Shown: positions 27,110 through 35,667 of the stretch, one piece after another
Layout: each line of letters opens with the position of its first letter
Position numbering within the stretch: position 1 is the first letter of the stretch
Assembly (NCBI GenBank): GCA_963832835.1
Contig: CAWHVD010000001.1
Span: forward strand, 930,001 to 994,000
DNA length: 64,000 nt
Source: CAVPKN01 sp963832835
GTDB taxonomy: Bacteria > Chlamydiota > Chlamydiia > Chlamydiales > JAAKFR01
Direction of reading: 5' to 3'
Notes under the pieces: generated by a model
Told to the model about the DNA's origin: nothing
Databases searched by the model: none
Seen by the model: only the letters and a program-made list of their open reading frames with translations
Translations under genes and position numbers: made by a program

Positions 27110-28249
27110 ATGATTTCCATTCCAGGAAGAATCCCTATTACGATCCAACCTCTTTTTTGGCTGATTGCATTTTTTATTGGCTGGATGTGGACATTCAATT
27201 TAATAGGTGCTCTTTTAAGCATCGTGATCATCCTGGGTTCGGTCATCTTCCACGAACTTGGCCATGCAATCACTGCGATTCTCTTCGGACAAAAAACCCG
27301 GATTGAACTAGCAGCTTTTGGGGGATTCACTTACAGAGAAGGGCGGAAGCTCAAACTGTGGGAAGAATTTTTAGTCGTTTTGAATGGCCCTTTGGCAGGG
27401 TTTCTCCTTTTTCTGGTTGCCTATGTTGTTAATCAAACGGTGCACATTACCCAACCCACTCTGCTGCTAGCTGTCAAATTCACTCTGTATGCCAATTTCT
27501 TTTGGACGATCATTAATCTGGTCCCGGTACTCCCTCTCGATGGAGGCCATTTGCTCAGCATCATTTTGGAAGCTATTTTTGGTTTTAAAGGGGTTAAAAT
27601 AGCAATTATTGTAGGAATTGTGATTGCCGTTGCGATCAGCATTCTCTTTTTTGTCCTGGGTTTCTTTCTAGCCGGAGCCCTCTTTTTGATTCTCACCTTT
27701 GAAAGTTTCCGTTCGCTGCGCTACTACAAGATTTTTAATGAAAAAGATCGCGACACCGATTTGCAAGAATTGATGAAAGAGGCCGATGCTGATATTCAGG
27801 CAGGGAAAACAGATGAAGCTCTCGAAAAGTTTATCACCATCCGCTCGCGTGCAAAAGAGGGCATCCTCTATATGATGGCGACACAAGAAATGGCGGAAAT
27901 CTACCGTGGCCAAGAGAGGTATGAAGAGGCTTTTCAACTCTTGCTCCCTATCGAGACTTCGCTATCGGGCGACTCCTTAACTTTGCTCCATTTTCTAGCC
28001 TATATGGTGGGAGATTTTAAGAAAGTGGCCGAGATTGGCAACAAATGTTACCAAGAAAACCCCTCTTACGATACGGCCTTGATAAATGCGCTAGCCTATG
28101 GTGCTTTAGGACAAGCTGAGCCTGCCATCGGTTGGCTCGAATGCTCAGTACGCGAAGGGTTGCCGTCTGCCTCTCAAGCAATCAAACGGGATGAGTTCGA
28201 TCCGATCCGCAGCGATCCTCGCTTTGTTGAGTTCCAAGCTACCCATTAA
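27110..28249 (+). CDS. M50-family site-2-type metalloprotease with C-terminal TPR-like domain
   Basis: 379 residues from ATG 27110 (MISIPGRIPITIQPLFWLIA), preceded by a GTGAG ribosome site; a TTG at 27065 inside sucD is less likely. Zinc motif VIFHELGHAI (His48, Glu49, His52) and the distal LPLDGGHLL (Asp144) are present in an S2P/SpoIVFB-like membrane core with about six helices. The last 150 residues are soluble and TPR-like (DADIQAGKTDEALEKFITIR; EMAEIYRGQERYEEAFQLLL). Intramembrane proteolysis is likely; substrate unknown. Probably co-transcribed with sucCD. Confidence 0.85.
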   Translation: MISIPGRIPITIQPLFWLIAFFIGWMWTFNLIGALLSIVIILGSVIFHELGHAITAILFGQKTRIELAAFGGFTYREGRKLKLWEEFLVVLNGPLAGFLLFLVAYVVNQTVHITQPTLLLAVKFTLYANFFWTIINLVPVLPLDGGHLLSIILEAIFGFKGVKIAIIVGIVIAVAISILFFVLGFFLAGALFLILTFESFRSLRYYKIFNEKDRDTDLQELMKEADADIQAGKTDEALEKFITIRSRAKEGILYMMATQEMAEIYRGQERYEEAFQLLLPIETSLSGDSLTLLHFLAYMVGDFKKVAEIGNKCYQENPSYDTALINALAYGALGQAEPAIGWLECSVREGLPSASQAIKRDEFDPIRSDPRFVEFQATH

Positions 28250-28303
28250 GGGGGCTCGAAATTAGTGATTCACGGTTGAACCCATTGCTTTACCGCAATG
28301 TTT

Positions 28304-28354
28304 ATATCCCAGAGCATCGCGTGTAATGTGAATTTCACGTTGTGCGCGGAGTAA
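28304..28354 (+). pseudogene. RHS gene debris, left piece
   Basis: ATCCCAGAGCATCGCGTGTA and following AATGTGAATTTCAC nearly duplicates RHS gene sequence around 30864-30898, then GTGCGCGGAGTA matches near 30940. The intervening 40 bp are lost. Non-coding remnant of a duplicated RHS segment, directly interrupted by an F1 element. Confidence 0.65.
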
Positions 28355-28515
28355 TACCATTTCCAGAAAATAAAGCCATGAAGTGGTACTGTATAACACG
28401 CCATTTTTGAACGATCCTTTCTCGCTTAGGTACAAAAACATAGGCTTAGAAACGATCATCCAAATCTGTCATGTTACCCAGTACCACTTCATGGCTTTAT
28501 TTTCTGGAAATGGCA
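28355..28515. repeat. Palindromic element F1 in RHS debris
   Basis: 161 bp; flanks TAA (28352-28354) and TAA (28516-28518). The right terminus reads GGAAATGGCA, one change from consensus. Lies between the convergent M50 protease gene and the RHS-partner gene. Confidence 0.93.
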
Positions 28516-28518
28516 TAA

Positions 28519-28640
28519 TATGTGTGTTGGATAAGGTTCCCTACGGGGTCGTACGGAGTTCAAGTCACGGGGAGTGACGGACGATCAGCCTTTATGCAGC
28601 ATACTGGAAAATCCCCGATAAAGCTGAGCTCCCTAAGAGA
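28519..28640. pseudogene. RHS gene debris, right piece (scrambled and inverted)
   Basis: 28532-28554 (AAGGTTCCCTACGGGGTCGT) matches the RHS gene near 30798-30818 in the same orientation. From about 28566 (TCACGGGGAGTGACGGACGA, then CAGCCTTTATGCAGCAT) the sequence is the reverse complement of 33470-33541. Hence pieces from opposite ends of the RHS gene are joined here in wrong order and orientation. No gene is visible in 28641-28680. Confidence 0.65.
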
Positions 28641-28680
28641 ATGACAAAAGAGGAACCAAACCTTTTTTCTTAATCCTGGA

Positions 28681-29196
28681 TCAATTCCCCATGACTATTC
28701 TGAGTGCCTCTTCGTAGGGTTCTCTATGAAGTGTGTAGAAATTTTCTGTATCAGGATCGTAAGCAGCAAAATAGATTATGTGATCTTTTGCAATGCTCAT
28801 TAGTGCCACATGGCCATCCCTAATGGCACATCCTTCATCATTGACAAAACTAACCATTAATTTGATGTTATTATCCCGAAAGGGAAAATTATGGAGATGT
28901 GGACGAATTTTTTCATGACAGTTTATTCGGTGCAAGAGCTCCTCCATCATTTCTACATACAACGCCTTAGCTTCATCCACATTTAATCTGTCAAATGACA
29001 AAAAACTAAGATAAATTTCTTGAATATCATTTACCATTGCCCCGCCTGTCCCTGAGAGCATTAACTGTCGTGGTTGAGCGAAATCCTTAACGTAACTTCC
29101 GACAATCTGGTCCGATATTTTACAATAATGAGGCTCACGGTAACGGAAGGAAGTCATTAAAAACAGAGCCATTAACAAATGGTAGACTTTATTCAT
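28681..29196 (-). CDS. Small protein overlapping the RHS gene; candidate immunity or partner protein
   Basis: 171 residues from ATG 29196 (MNKVYHLLMALFLMTSFRYR), with a short hydrophobic N-terminus that may be a signal anchor; an upstream in-frame start at 29247 lies inside the RHS coding end. Start overlaps the RHS stop by 8 bases (ATGAATAA), so translation is coupled. The body (DPDTENFYTLHREPYEEALR) matches no family I recognise. Position directly after an RHS C-terminal domain is the usual place for an immunity protein, but function is inferred from position only. Confidence 0.6.
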   Translation of the reverse strand: MNKVYHLLMALFLMTSFRYREPHYCKISDQIVGSYVKDFAQPRQLMLSGTGGAMVNDIQEIYLSFLSFDRLNVDEAKALYVEMMEELLHRINCHEKIRPHLHNFPFRDNNIKLMVSFVNDEGCAIRDGHVALMSIAKDHIIYFAAYDPDTENFYTLHREPYEEALRIVMGN

Positions 29197-32100
29197 TAAA
29201 ATATTTTTCCACAAAATCAAAACCTTTCTTTTTAATTTCTTCTGCATAAGTTGCTTCTAAAAAGCCATGTGCCTTCAAGGGGCAGCCTGTTGAAGTTTTA
29301 AGGAAATTCATATTATACTGATTGCTCAATAAACCCACTCCAAAGGCTAAGGGGTTAGTCATGGTCACGACATCTAACATACTAACATTGTTTTGAGCGG
29401 ATCTAAAGTAACCTTTGGGAATCAAGGTTGCTGAGCCATAGGAAAGAACATCGATATGTTGTTGTCTTATCTCGGGCCCGACTAGTCTACCTGTGTTCAT
29501 GATTTGGGTGCCGCCGCGGCTGTGAACGCTGCTGGTGAAGAGGTGGTTGGGATCGCCTCGGAGCTTCTCTTGGTAGTAGTTGGCGCACATTTTATTGTAC
29601 GAGGTGGGCATCCCTATTTTGGAAAGTCCACTGTTGATAAGATCCATCACTAAGCCGTTTGTGCCATGGTACATCAAATCCACCTGAACGCCTCCATGGG
29701 TTTGGGAAATATACTCTGCTTGTTTGACAGCATCGGTTTTGTGGGTGAGCATTCCATTTCCATGTGTGTAGGAGTGACCGGGAGTGGTTCGTCCAGGGAT
29801 TGTGATCACTTCGTTTGCTGCGGAACGGTAGCGGCTCGGTCCACGAAACTCCCCTCCTGATCCCCAACGACCTACTGATTCTACAAAATTTCTGGCATAA
29901 GGGATAGGGAGTAAATTGGCTCCTGTCCATTCTATGCCTTTAAAAGCCATCCGGGAGAGGGTGCTAAAATATTTCCCAACGCCTACAAGGCCATAGCAGT
30001 CAAACTGTGTTAGTGGGCAGTTGTGGACATAAGCATAGAGATTGGGTCCATCTCCAAAACCTTGTGGGTCTTGTGTGATCCAGCGTCCGAGCTGGGGGTT
30101 GTAATAGCGTCTTCCAAAAAAGACGAGGCTGGTTTCTTCATCGATGCGCTTAGAGGAAAAGCGCCAAGGTGAGAGGGTGCTATCTGTCTGCTCTTGGCCA
30201 AATGCGGTGTAGCGGTAAGATTCGATAGGTTTTTGTGTGCCCGGAGAGATGAGGGTGACGACACATCCTCGATGATCATGAATGGGAATATAAGGCTTAC
30301 TGTCGAGCTCATAGAGAACAGCGGCTCCAATCTCTGCACCTAATCCCTCACCTAATACTCTAAGCTCACGGAGGCGATCGTACTCATCTACTGTTCCTAT
30401 CTCGTTGTTCCCATCCCAGAGGTAACGAATCGTTTTCTGTTTATATCCTCTGAGATAGGTGGTTTTGGAGAGGCGGCGATGGAAGGGATCGTAGGTGTAT
30501 TCGGTTTTTTTGTCCCCTTCTTCCACAACTATCAGGCGGTCGAGATTGTCATAGGAGTAGGTTCTTGTGCCATCTGAGATCAGGTTGCCACAAGGATCGT
30601 AAGTATAGGCTGTTTCTCCATCATGGGTCACCTGACACAATGAATTGATGGCATATTCATGGGTATCTTTTTTGAGGCGGTTGTGTAGCGAATCATAATG
30701 GTAGATATGCTCATCTTCTTGGGTCAATTGGTCGAGGTCGTCATGGGTGTGGTGGCGGTTTGCTTTTCCAAGGGTGTCCTGATAGGTGTAATGGATGAGG
30801 TTCCCTACGGGGTCGTATTGGGTGTAATGGGCTGTGAAATGGGGTGCAACTAGAGAGGTATAACGTCCCAGAGCATCGCGTGTAATGAGAATTTCACCAG
30901 CAGGTGTTAATGCCTGGATAATTTGCCCTTCTAAGTTGCGTGCGGAGTACGTGTGTTTGTAGTTGTTTCTAGAGACCGTGTGGAGATAGATGCCATCATA
31001 GGTGTAATCAATGATCGAGTTATTGGGGAGGGTGGTTTTGATTCTTCTGCCTCGCGTATCATAGGTATGCGAAAAAGTGAGGCCACTTGCGAGGGTTTCT
31101 TGACAGATGTTGCTTAGGGGGTCATAGGTGCGCTTTGTTGTGGTATTGGAAATAGAGTCATGAACCGCTATGACTCGGTCGCTGGGATCATAGGTATAGT
31201 GGTAGTCAAAGTCATGGGCGTGGTAGCGAGCAAGGCGCCCGAGTTCATCATACGCATGGATAATCTGACAGCCGTTTGGTTTGATGATGATATGGAGGCG
31301 AGCTCTAGGATCGTACAGGTAGCGTGTCTCTTTTTCTCCTGCTTCCACAAATCTTTCGAGGCGTCCTTGGGGTCCGTATTCCCAGTAATGGGTAATGGTT
31401 TTGATAGGCGTTGTATCTGCAAAGAGGGTGTGGGTGAGTTGAATGAGGTTACTGTTGTTGTCATAGCAGCTTTCTGAGCGTTGTATGGTCTCTCCAATAA
31501 CATTTTTTTTGAGACGTATGGCTTCTCTTCCTCGGATGTCATAGATGATGACCGATTGGATCCCTTTGGGATTGGTGGTGGTTTTGGTGAGCACATCTTG
31601 ATAAGAATAAGAAAATAGGGTGGTGTGTCCAAGGGGATCTTGGATGCTAAGGGGCTTGCCGTCTGTATTAAAGTGGGTTTCTGTGAAGCCTTGCGAAGTG
31701 ATGGTATGGGTAGGGTTGCCAGCAAGGTCATAGGTACATTCTTCTTGTTTTTGGAGAGATAAGCCCTTTTCTGTCCGAATTCGAATGGGACGGCCACACA
31801 GATCATACTCTGTGACATGCTGGGTTTCTTCATTTTGGCTGCAAACTAGCCGGCCTAAAGGATCATGGGTATACTCCGTTTTGTGATAGGCTTTTTGCTC
31901 GCCTGTTTTGCGCCCTGCACAATCATAGGTATAAAGGGTGGTGAGATCATCTTTGGTTTCGGAGAGTTTCTGAAAGGGAGACCAGGACGAGGTGGTCGAT
32001 TTGAGAAGGTGTCCAGAACAGGAGTAGGTTTCAGTTCGGATGGGGTGCTCGAAAATATCATAGGTGTAGCAGGTTGTCGTCCCGTTTTTATCGAGATGAG

Positions 32101-33514
32101 TGTGGATTTGCCCGGTGGAGTTGTAGTTAAAATGTTCTGCAGAGCCATCTGGGTACTGGATGCTTAAAAGCTGGCAGAATGTGTTGAAGCTTTTTGTGGT
32201 TACATACCCTTGTGGGTCGATCTCTTTGATGACATTACAAAGGATGTCATATTCTTTTCTTTCGACAGCTCCGTCGGGATGTTGGATCGCTTTGACTCTG
32301 CCTAACGCATCATATTCAAATCGGGTGCTGTTTTTACAGGCGTCGATCTCTTCAATGATATGTCCTAGCTTGTTATACCGTTTTTCGGTGAAGAGGACAG
32401 TGCCATCTGCCTGCCAATTTGAGATATAAGTCGGCCTATTGGCTTTATCATAGGCAATCTCGCGGTATTGGTCAGTTCGGGGGCCTGTAATAGAGGTGGG
32501 ATTGTGATTGGCATCATAGGTATAGGTGGTTGTAGCGCCAAGGGGATCTGTTGTGGTGGCGAGGTTCTCTTGTGCATCATAGGTGTTATAGATGGAATAG
32601 CGGTAGGCACCATCGGCATCATAATGTTCTTCCTCAAGCACTTGGCCGGAGGGTGTATAGGTGTAGATCACTTTGTGTAGAAGCATTTCATTGCCAGATG
32701 CGTCTATCGTTTTTTCCTCGATGACCTCAGGAAGCCCAAAGCAGGGGAGGGTATATTTGGGGTTGATGGTGGTGATTTTTCGGTAGCTGACTCCTTGGAG
32801 GTTGTCAGGATCTGTAGTGGATCCGTCGTCGGTAATGGTTTGGGTACAAATGGCACAATCGTCATAGGTATGAAAAGTCCGCACGCGGATTGTGTTCCCT
32901 TCATAGGTGAGCTCTGAGCCAAGAAGATTGGTTCCGGGGATATAGGTGTAGCAGGTAAGCCTGCCCTCTCTATCTGTTTCTGTGAGCCTGAGGTTGAAGC
33001 CGTCATCGGAAAAGGTGCGAGTCAAGGTGCGCCACTCGCTGCCATCCCCGACTCTTTCCAAAATGGGATTTTGGTTCTTATCGTATGCGTATTGAGTGAT
33101 TTGAAGGGGTTTGGCCGTGCTATCTTCTACTGTTTTGCAGAGTAAATTGCCTGTGGCTTGATCCCAGCTAAAGCGGTCGGTGCGGTAGAGCGCATTGTCC
33201 TGATAGATTTCAATCGCAGTGATTTTTTTGTGATCATCATAACGGTAAATGGTTTTATGACCCTCTGCATCAAGAACAATGGTAGCTCTGTCCTGATATT
33301 CATAGCGGCCGATAGGATGTATCTCACTATTAGGGCCTACAGGGGCATGTTGAGCTGTGACTTTTCCATCCGCACCGTATTCTGTAGTCAACACTCTCCC
33401 ATCTGGCTTAAGCAGGGTATTAAGCGTGGTGTTGTGGGATCCATAGGCAGTGAAAGGCTGGCCGGGCCTTAGCGCGGAGCTCAGCTTTATTGGGGATTTT
33501 CCAGCATGCTGCAT
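29189..33514 (-). CDS. RHS/YD-repeat protein, main open frame
   Basis: 1441 residues, but the same frame is open further upstream to about 33784 without a start, so this is the body of a larger gene whose N-terminus is in another frame. Dozens of YD repeats (for example YTYDANHNPTSITGPRTDQY, GQIHTHLDKNGTTTCYTYD) are followed by the RHS core end RYYNPQLGRWITQDPQGFGD and LYAYVHNCPLTQFDCYG. The unique C-terminal 280 residues include GNGMLTHKTDAVKQAEYISQ, DLMYHGTNGLVMDLINSGLS and SSVHSRGGTQIMN, which recall the chlamydial DUF687-like domain with a serine-hydrolase-like HSxGG turn. Such proteins are usually exported, cocoon a toxin domain and release it. Confidence 0.8.
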   Translation of the reverse strand: MQHAGKSPIKLSSALRPGQPFTAYGSHNTTLNTLLKPDGRVLTTEYGADGKVTAQHAPVGPNSEIHPIGRYEYQDRATIVLDAEGHKTIYRYDDHKKITAIEIYQDNALYRTDRFSWDQATGNLLCKTVEDSTAKPLQITQYAYDKNQNPILERVGDGSEWRTLTRTFSDDGFNLRLTETDREGRLTCYTYIPGTNLLGSELTYEGNTIRVRTFHTYDDCAICTQTITDDGSTTDPDNLQGVSYRKITTINPKYTLPCFGLPEVIEEKTIDASGNEMLLHKVIYTYTPSGQVLEEEHYDADGAYRYSIYNTYDAQENLATTTDPLGATTTYTYDANHNPTSITGPRTDQYREIAYDKANRPTYISNWQADGTVLFTEKRYNKLGHIIEEIDACKNSTRFEYDALGRVKAIQHPDGAVERKEYDILCNVIKEIDPQGYVTTKSFNTFCQLLSIQYPDGSAEHFNYNSTGQIHTHLDKNGTTTCYTYDIFEHPIRTETYSCSGHLLKSTTSSWSPFQKLSETKDDLTTLYTYDCAGRKTGEQKAYHKTEYTHDPLGRLVCSQNEETQHVTEYDLCGRPIRIRTEKGLSLQKQEECTYDLAGNPTHTITSQGFTETHFNTDGKPLSIQDPLGHTTLFSYSYQDVLTKTTTNPKGIQSVIIYDIRGREAIRLKKNVIGETIQRSESCYDNNSNLIQLTHTLFADTTPIKTITHYWEYGPQGRLERFVEAGEKETRYLYDPRARLHIIIKPNGCQIIHAYDELGRLARYHAHDFDYHYTYDPSDRVIAVHDSISNTTTKRTYDPLSNICQETLASGLTFSHTYDTRGRRIKTTLPNNSIIDYTYDGIYLHTVSRNNYKHTYSARNLEGQIIQALTPAGEILITRDALGRYTSLVAPHFTAHYTQYDPVGNLIHYTYQDTLGKANRHHTHDDLDQLTQEDEHIYHYDSLHNRLKKDTHEYAINSLCQVTHDGETAYTYDPCGNLISDGTRTYSYDNLDRLIVVEEGDKKTEYTYDPFHRRLSKTTYLRGYKQKTIRYLWDGNNEIGTVDEYDRLRELRVLGEGLGAEIGAAVLYELDSKPYIPIHDHRGCVVTLISPGTQKPIESYRYTAFGQEQTDSTLSPWRFSSKRIDEETSLVFFGRRYYNPQLGRWITQDPQGFGDGPNLYAYVHNCPLTQFDCYGLVGVGKYFSTLSRMAFKGIEWTGANLLPIPYARNFVESVGRWGSGGEFRGPSRYRSAANEVITIPGRTTPGHSYTHGNGMLTHKTDAVKQAEYISQTHGGVQVDLMYHGTNGLVMDLINSGLSKIGMPTSYNKMCANYYQEKLRGDPNHLFTSSVHSRGGTQIMNTGRLVGPEIRQQHIDVLSYGSATLIPKGYFRSAQNNVSMLDVVTMTNPLAFGVGLLSNQYNMNFLKTSTGCPLKAHGFLEATYAEEIKKKGFDFVEKYFNE

Positions 33515-33642
33515 AAAGGCTGACCTGCCGTCACTGCCTGTGACTTGAATGCCGTTTACTTCATCATGCTTGGCTCTTGGATAATGAAATTGAATGGAGC
33601 CAAGCTGCTTGGATTTAGTGGAATTGTAGGCAACAATTGTGC

Positions 33643-34089
33643 TTAAAAGCTTGGGGAGTGGGTAGTTTTGCTTCTCTGGTTTCCATTGGGTGTAGGTGTA
33701 ACAAAGGATGTTACCGTTGGGGAGTTTTTCTTCGACAATGGGGATATGATAGGGCGTCCAAACGTTAGGGACAATCTCCCATAAGGATTCCGATCCCCAT
33801 CCAAAGCCTTACGCGGATCATAAGGGGCACTCGAATTGTAGTAGCGGCGTACCGATAAAGGCTCTGAGCCTGCCACAACTAGATCGAGCTCCTCCTCGCA
33901 ATATTCCCCTGTAACAGGGTTGACCTTCGGAGTAATCCGATAATCGGTCGAGGTCAGAAAATAGTTCTCACGTCGGTCCAGTACACGTTCTTTAGAGGCT
34001 TGAAATGGAAAGTAATCAGAATCTGCTAATTCGGCAAAAATAGAGAGGGGTAAGGTAAGAGCGAAAAAGAAGAGAAGGAATTTTTTCAT
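33643..34089 (-). pseudogene. N-terminal fragment of the RHS gene, separated by a frameshift
   Basis: Starts MKKFLLFFFALTLPLSIFAE, a clear signal peptide, then LADSDYFPFQASKERVLDRR and EEELDLVVAGSEPLSVRRYY, typical of the start of chlamydial RHS proteins. In frame up to NPYG at about 33778; after that this frame becomes nonsense, whereas the neighbouring frame continues WEIVPNVWTPYHIPIVEEKL without interruption into the main RHS body. So a single indel of 3n+1 or 3n+2 bases near 33780 splits one gene spanning 29189-34089. Sequencing error or phase variation cannot be excluded. Confidence 0.8.
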
Positions 34090-34185
34090 CTTAAGCCTCT
34101 AAATAAAAATAAATTAGATAGGATAAAGAAATTTTAAGTTTACGTAAAGCAAAAAATCCAAAAAAATTCCAAGTCCTGTAAACCT

Positions 34186-35625
34186 CTAAAAGTGTAGAGC
34201 GACAATGCGTATGGAGTCTCCTTGACGTATCATCAGAAGAACGCGCCCTTCTTTGGAGGCTTCGTTCATAGCCGCTGAATATTCGACCAGGTTTTGGACC
34301 TTTTTACGGTTGACCGCTAGGATCAGGCTTCCTGGTTTAAGGGCAGAGGCAGCAGCTGGGCTCCCTGGTGTGACTTGTGTGATGACCACACCTTTTACAT
34401 CATGAAATCCCAGTTTTTGAGCCAGCTCGGGCGTGAGTTCTTGGACTTGGATTCCCATTTTATGGGCCGGCATGCTAGGGGCGGTGGCAACATCTTGAGG
34501 AAGTTGTGCAACCGTTACTGTGAGGTCAATTTCTTTGCCATCGCGGAAAACTTTCAACTTCAGTTTCGAGCCTGGCTCCATCAGGGAGACGTGGTAGCGG
34601 AATCCACTCAAATTATCCACCGTAGCGCCGTTGTAGTTCAGAATAATATCTTCCTGCTTCAATCCACCTAAATCAGCGGGTGAACCGTTAACCACATCGG
34701 TGACAAGAGCCCCTTGAACGTTTTTCAGTTTGTAGAAGCTTGCCAAATCACTGTCGATAGGTTGCAAGGTGACACCGAGGAAACCTCTTGTCACCTGCCC
34801 CTCCTTAATGAGCTGAGCTACGATTTGTTTAGCCATGTTGCTAGGGATTGAAAAGCCGATTCCCATATATCCGCCAGAGCCACTGACAATTGCCGTATTC
34901 ACGCCGATTACTTCAGCCTCGACATCCAATAAAGGGCCTCCTGAATTGCCGGGGTTGATAGCAGCATCGGTTTGGATAAAATCTTCAAAATCAGCAATAT
35001 GGAGTTGGCTGCGTCCTTTTGCGCTCACTACACCTACTGTGAGAGAGGTTTGGAGACCAAAGGGGTTGCCAACAGCAATCGCCCAATCGCCGACCTCGAG
35101 TTTGTCAGAGTCTCCAAAGTTCAGGAAGGGGTAGTTGTCTCCTTCGATTTTGATGACAGCCAAATCGGTCTTAGCGTCGGTTCCGATTACGGTGGCTACT
35201 ATTTTTTGTCCATTGTGCAGCGTGACATTGACCTTAGTAGCATTTTCTACAACGTGGTTGTTGGTCACGATGTAACCATCTTTGGAGATCAAAAAACCAG
35301 AGCCTCGTACGGTGTCGGTTGATTTGGGTTGTTTTTTCTCGAAAGGGAATCCAAAAAAGCGGTTGAAGAAATCATCACTGAAGTAGTCGAAGGGATTCTC
35401 TGAGGGTGACTTTCGGGTGGAGATCTCTTGTTTTTTCTCCGCAGTTTGACTTTCGATATACACCACAGCAGGAGTAGCCGCTTTGGCGACATTCGAGAAC
35501 CCCTTAGAAATTTGTTTTAATAGAGCTTCATTTTCTGCAGGTATTTGTGCAAAGCAGGTGGTAGAAACCAGGGTAGAAATAAGACAAGCACTCAGAGTAA
35601 CAAATAGGATATTTTTGATTTTCAT
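34186..35625 (-). CDS. htrA: Periplasmic serine protease/chaperone HtrA (DegP-like)
   Basis: 479 residues. Signal peptide ends at CFA (about residue 26). Chymotrypsin-like domain with His124 (TNNHVVENA), Asp154 (DAKTDLAVIK) and Ser228 (INPGNSGGPLL); two PDZ domains follow (QVTRGFLGVTLQPIDSDLAS; GIQVQELTPELAQKLGFHDV). Degrades and refolds damaged envelope proteins; chlamydial HtrA is also reported as secreted. Follows sucCD in Chlamydia, here displaced by the M50 and RHS genes. Confidence 0.96.
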   Translation of the reverse strand: MKIKNILFVTLSACLISTLVSTTCFAQIPAENEALLKQISKGFSNVAKAATPAVVYIESQTAEKKQEISTRKSPSENPFDYFSDDFFNRFFGFPFEKKQPKSTDTVRGSGFLISKDGYIVTNNHVVENATKVNVTLHNGQKIVATVIGTDAKTDLAVIKIEGDNYPFLNFGDSDKLEVGDWAIAVGNPFGLQTSLTVGVVSAKGRSQLHIADFEDFIQTDAAINPGNSGGPLLDVEAEVIGVNTAIVSGSGGYMGIGFSIPSNMAKQIVAQLIKEGQVTRGFLGVTLQPIDSDLASFYKLKNVQGALVTDVVNGSPADLGGLKQEDIILNYNGATVDNLSGFRYHVSLMEPGSKLKLKVFRDGKEIDLTVTVAQLPQDVATAPSMPAHKMGIQVQELTPELAQKLGFHDVKGVVITQVTPGSPAAASALKPGSLILAVNRKKVQNLVEYSAAMNEASKEGRVLLMIRQGDSIRIVALHF

Positions 35626-35667
35626 AACGAACCCCCAAAGTTGTACAAAAGTGAGAATATATGGATT

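Noticed and set aside
30000..33500. Many open frames of 60-220 codons on both strands across the RHS gene
   Set aside because: They are shadows of the YD-repeat frame caused by codon bias; no ribosome sites or known motifs, whereas the RHS frame has clear family repeats.
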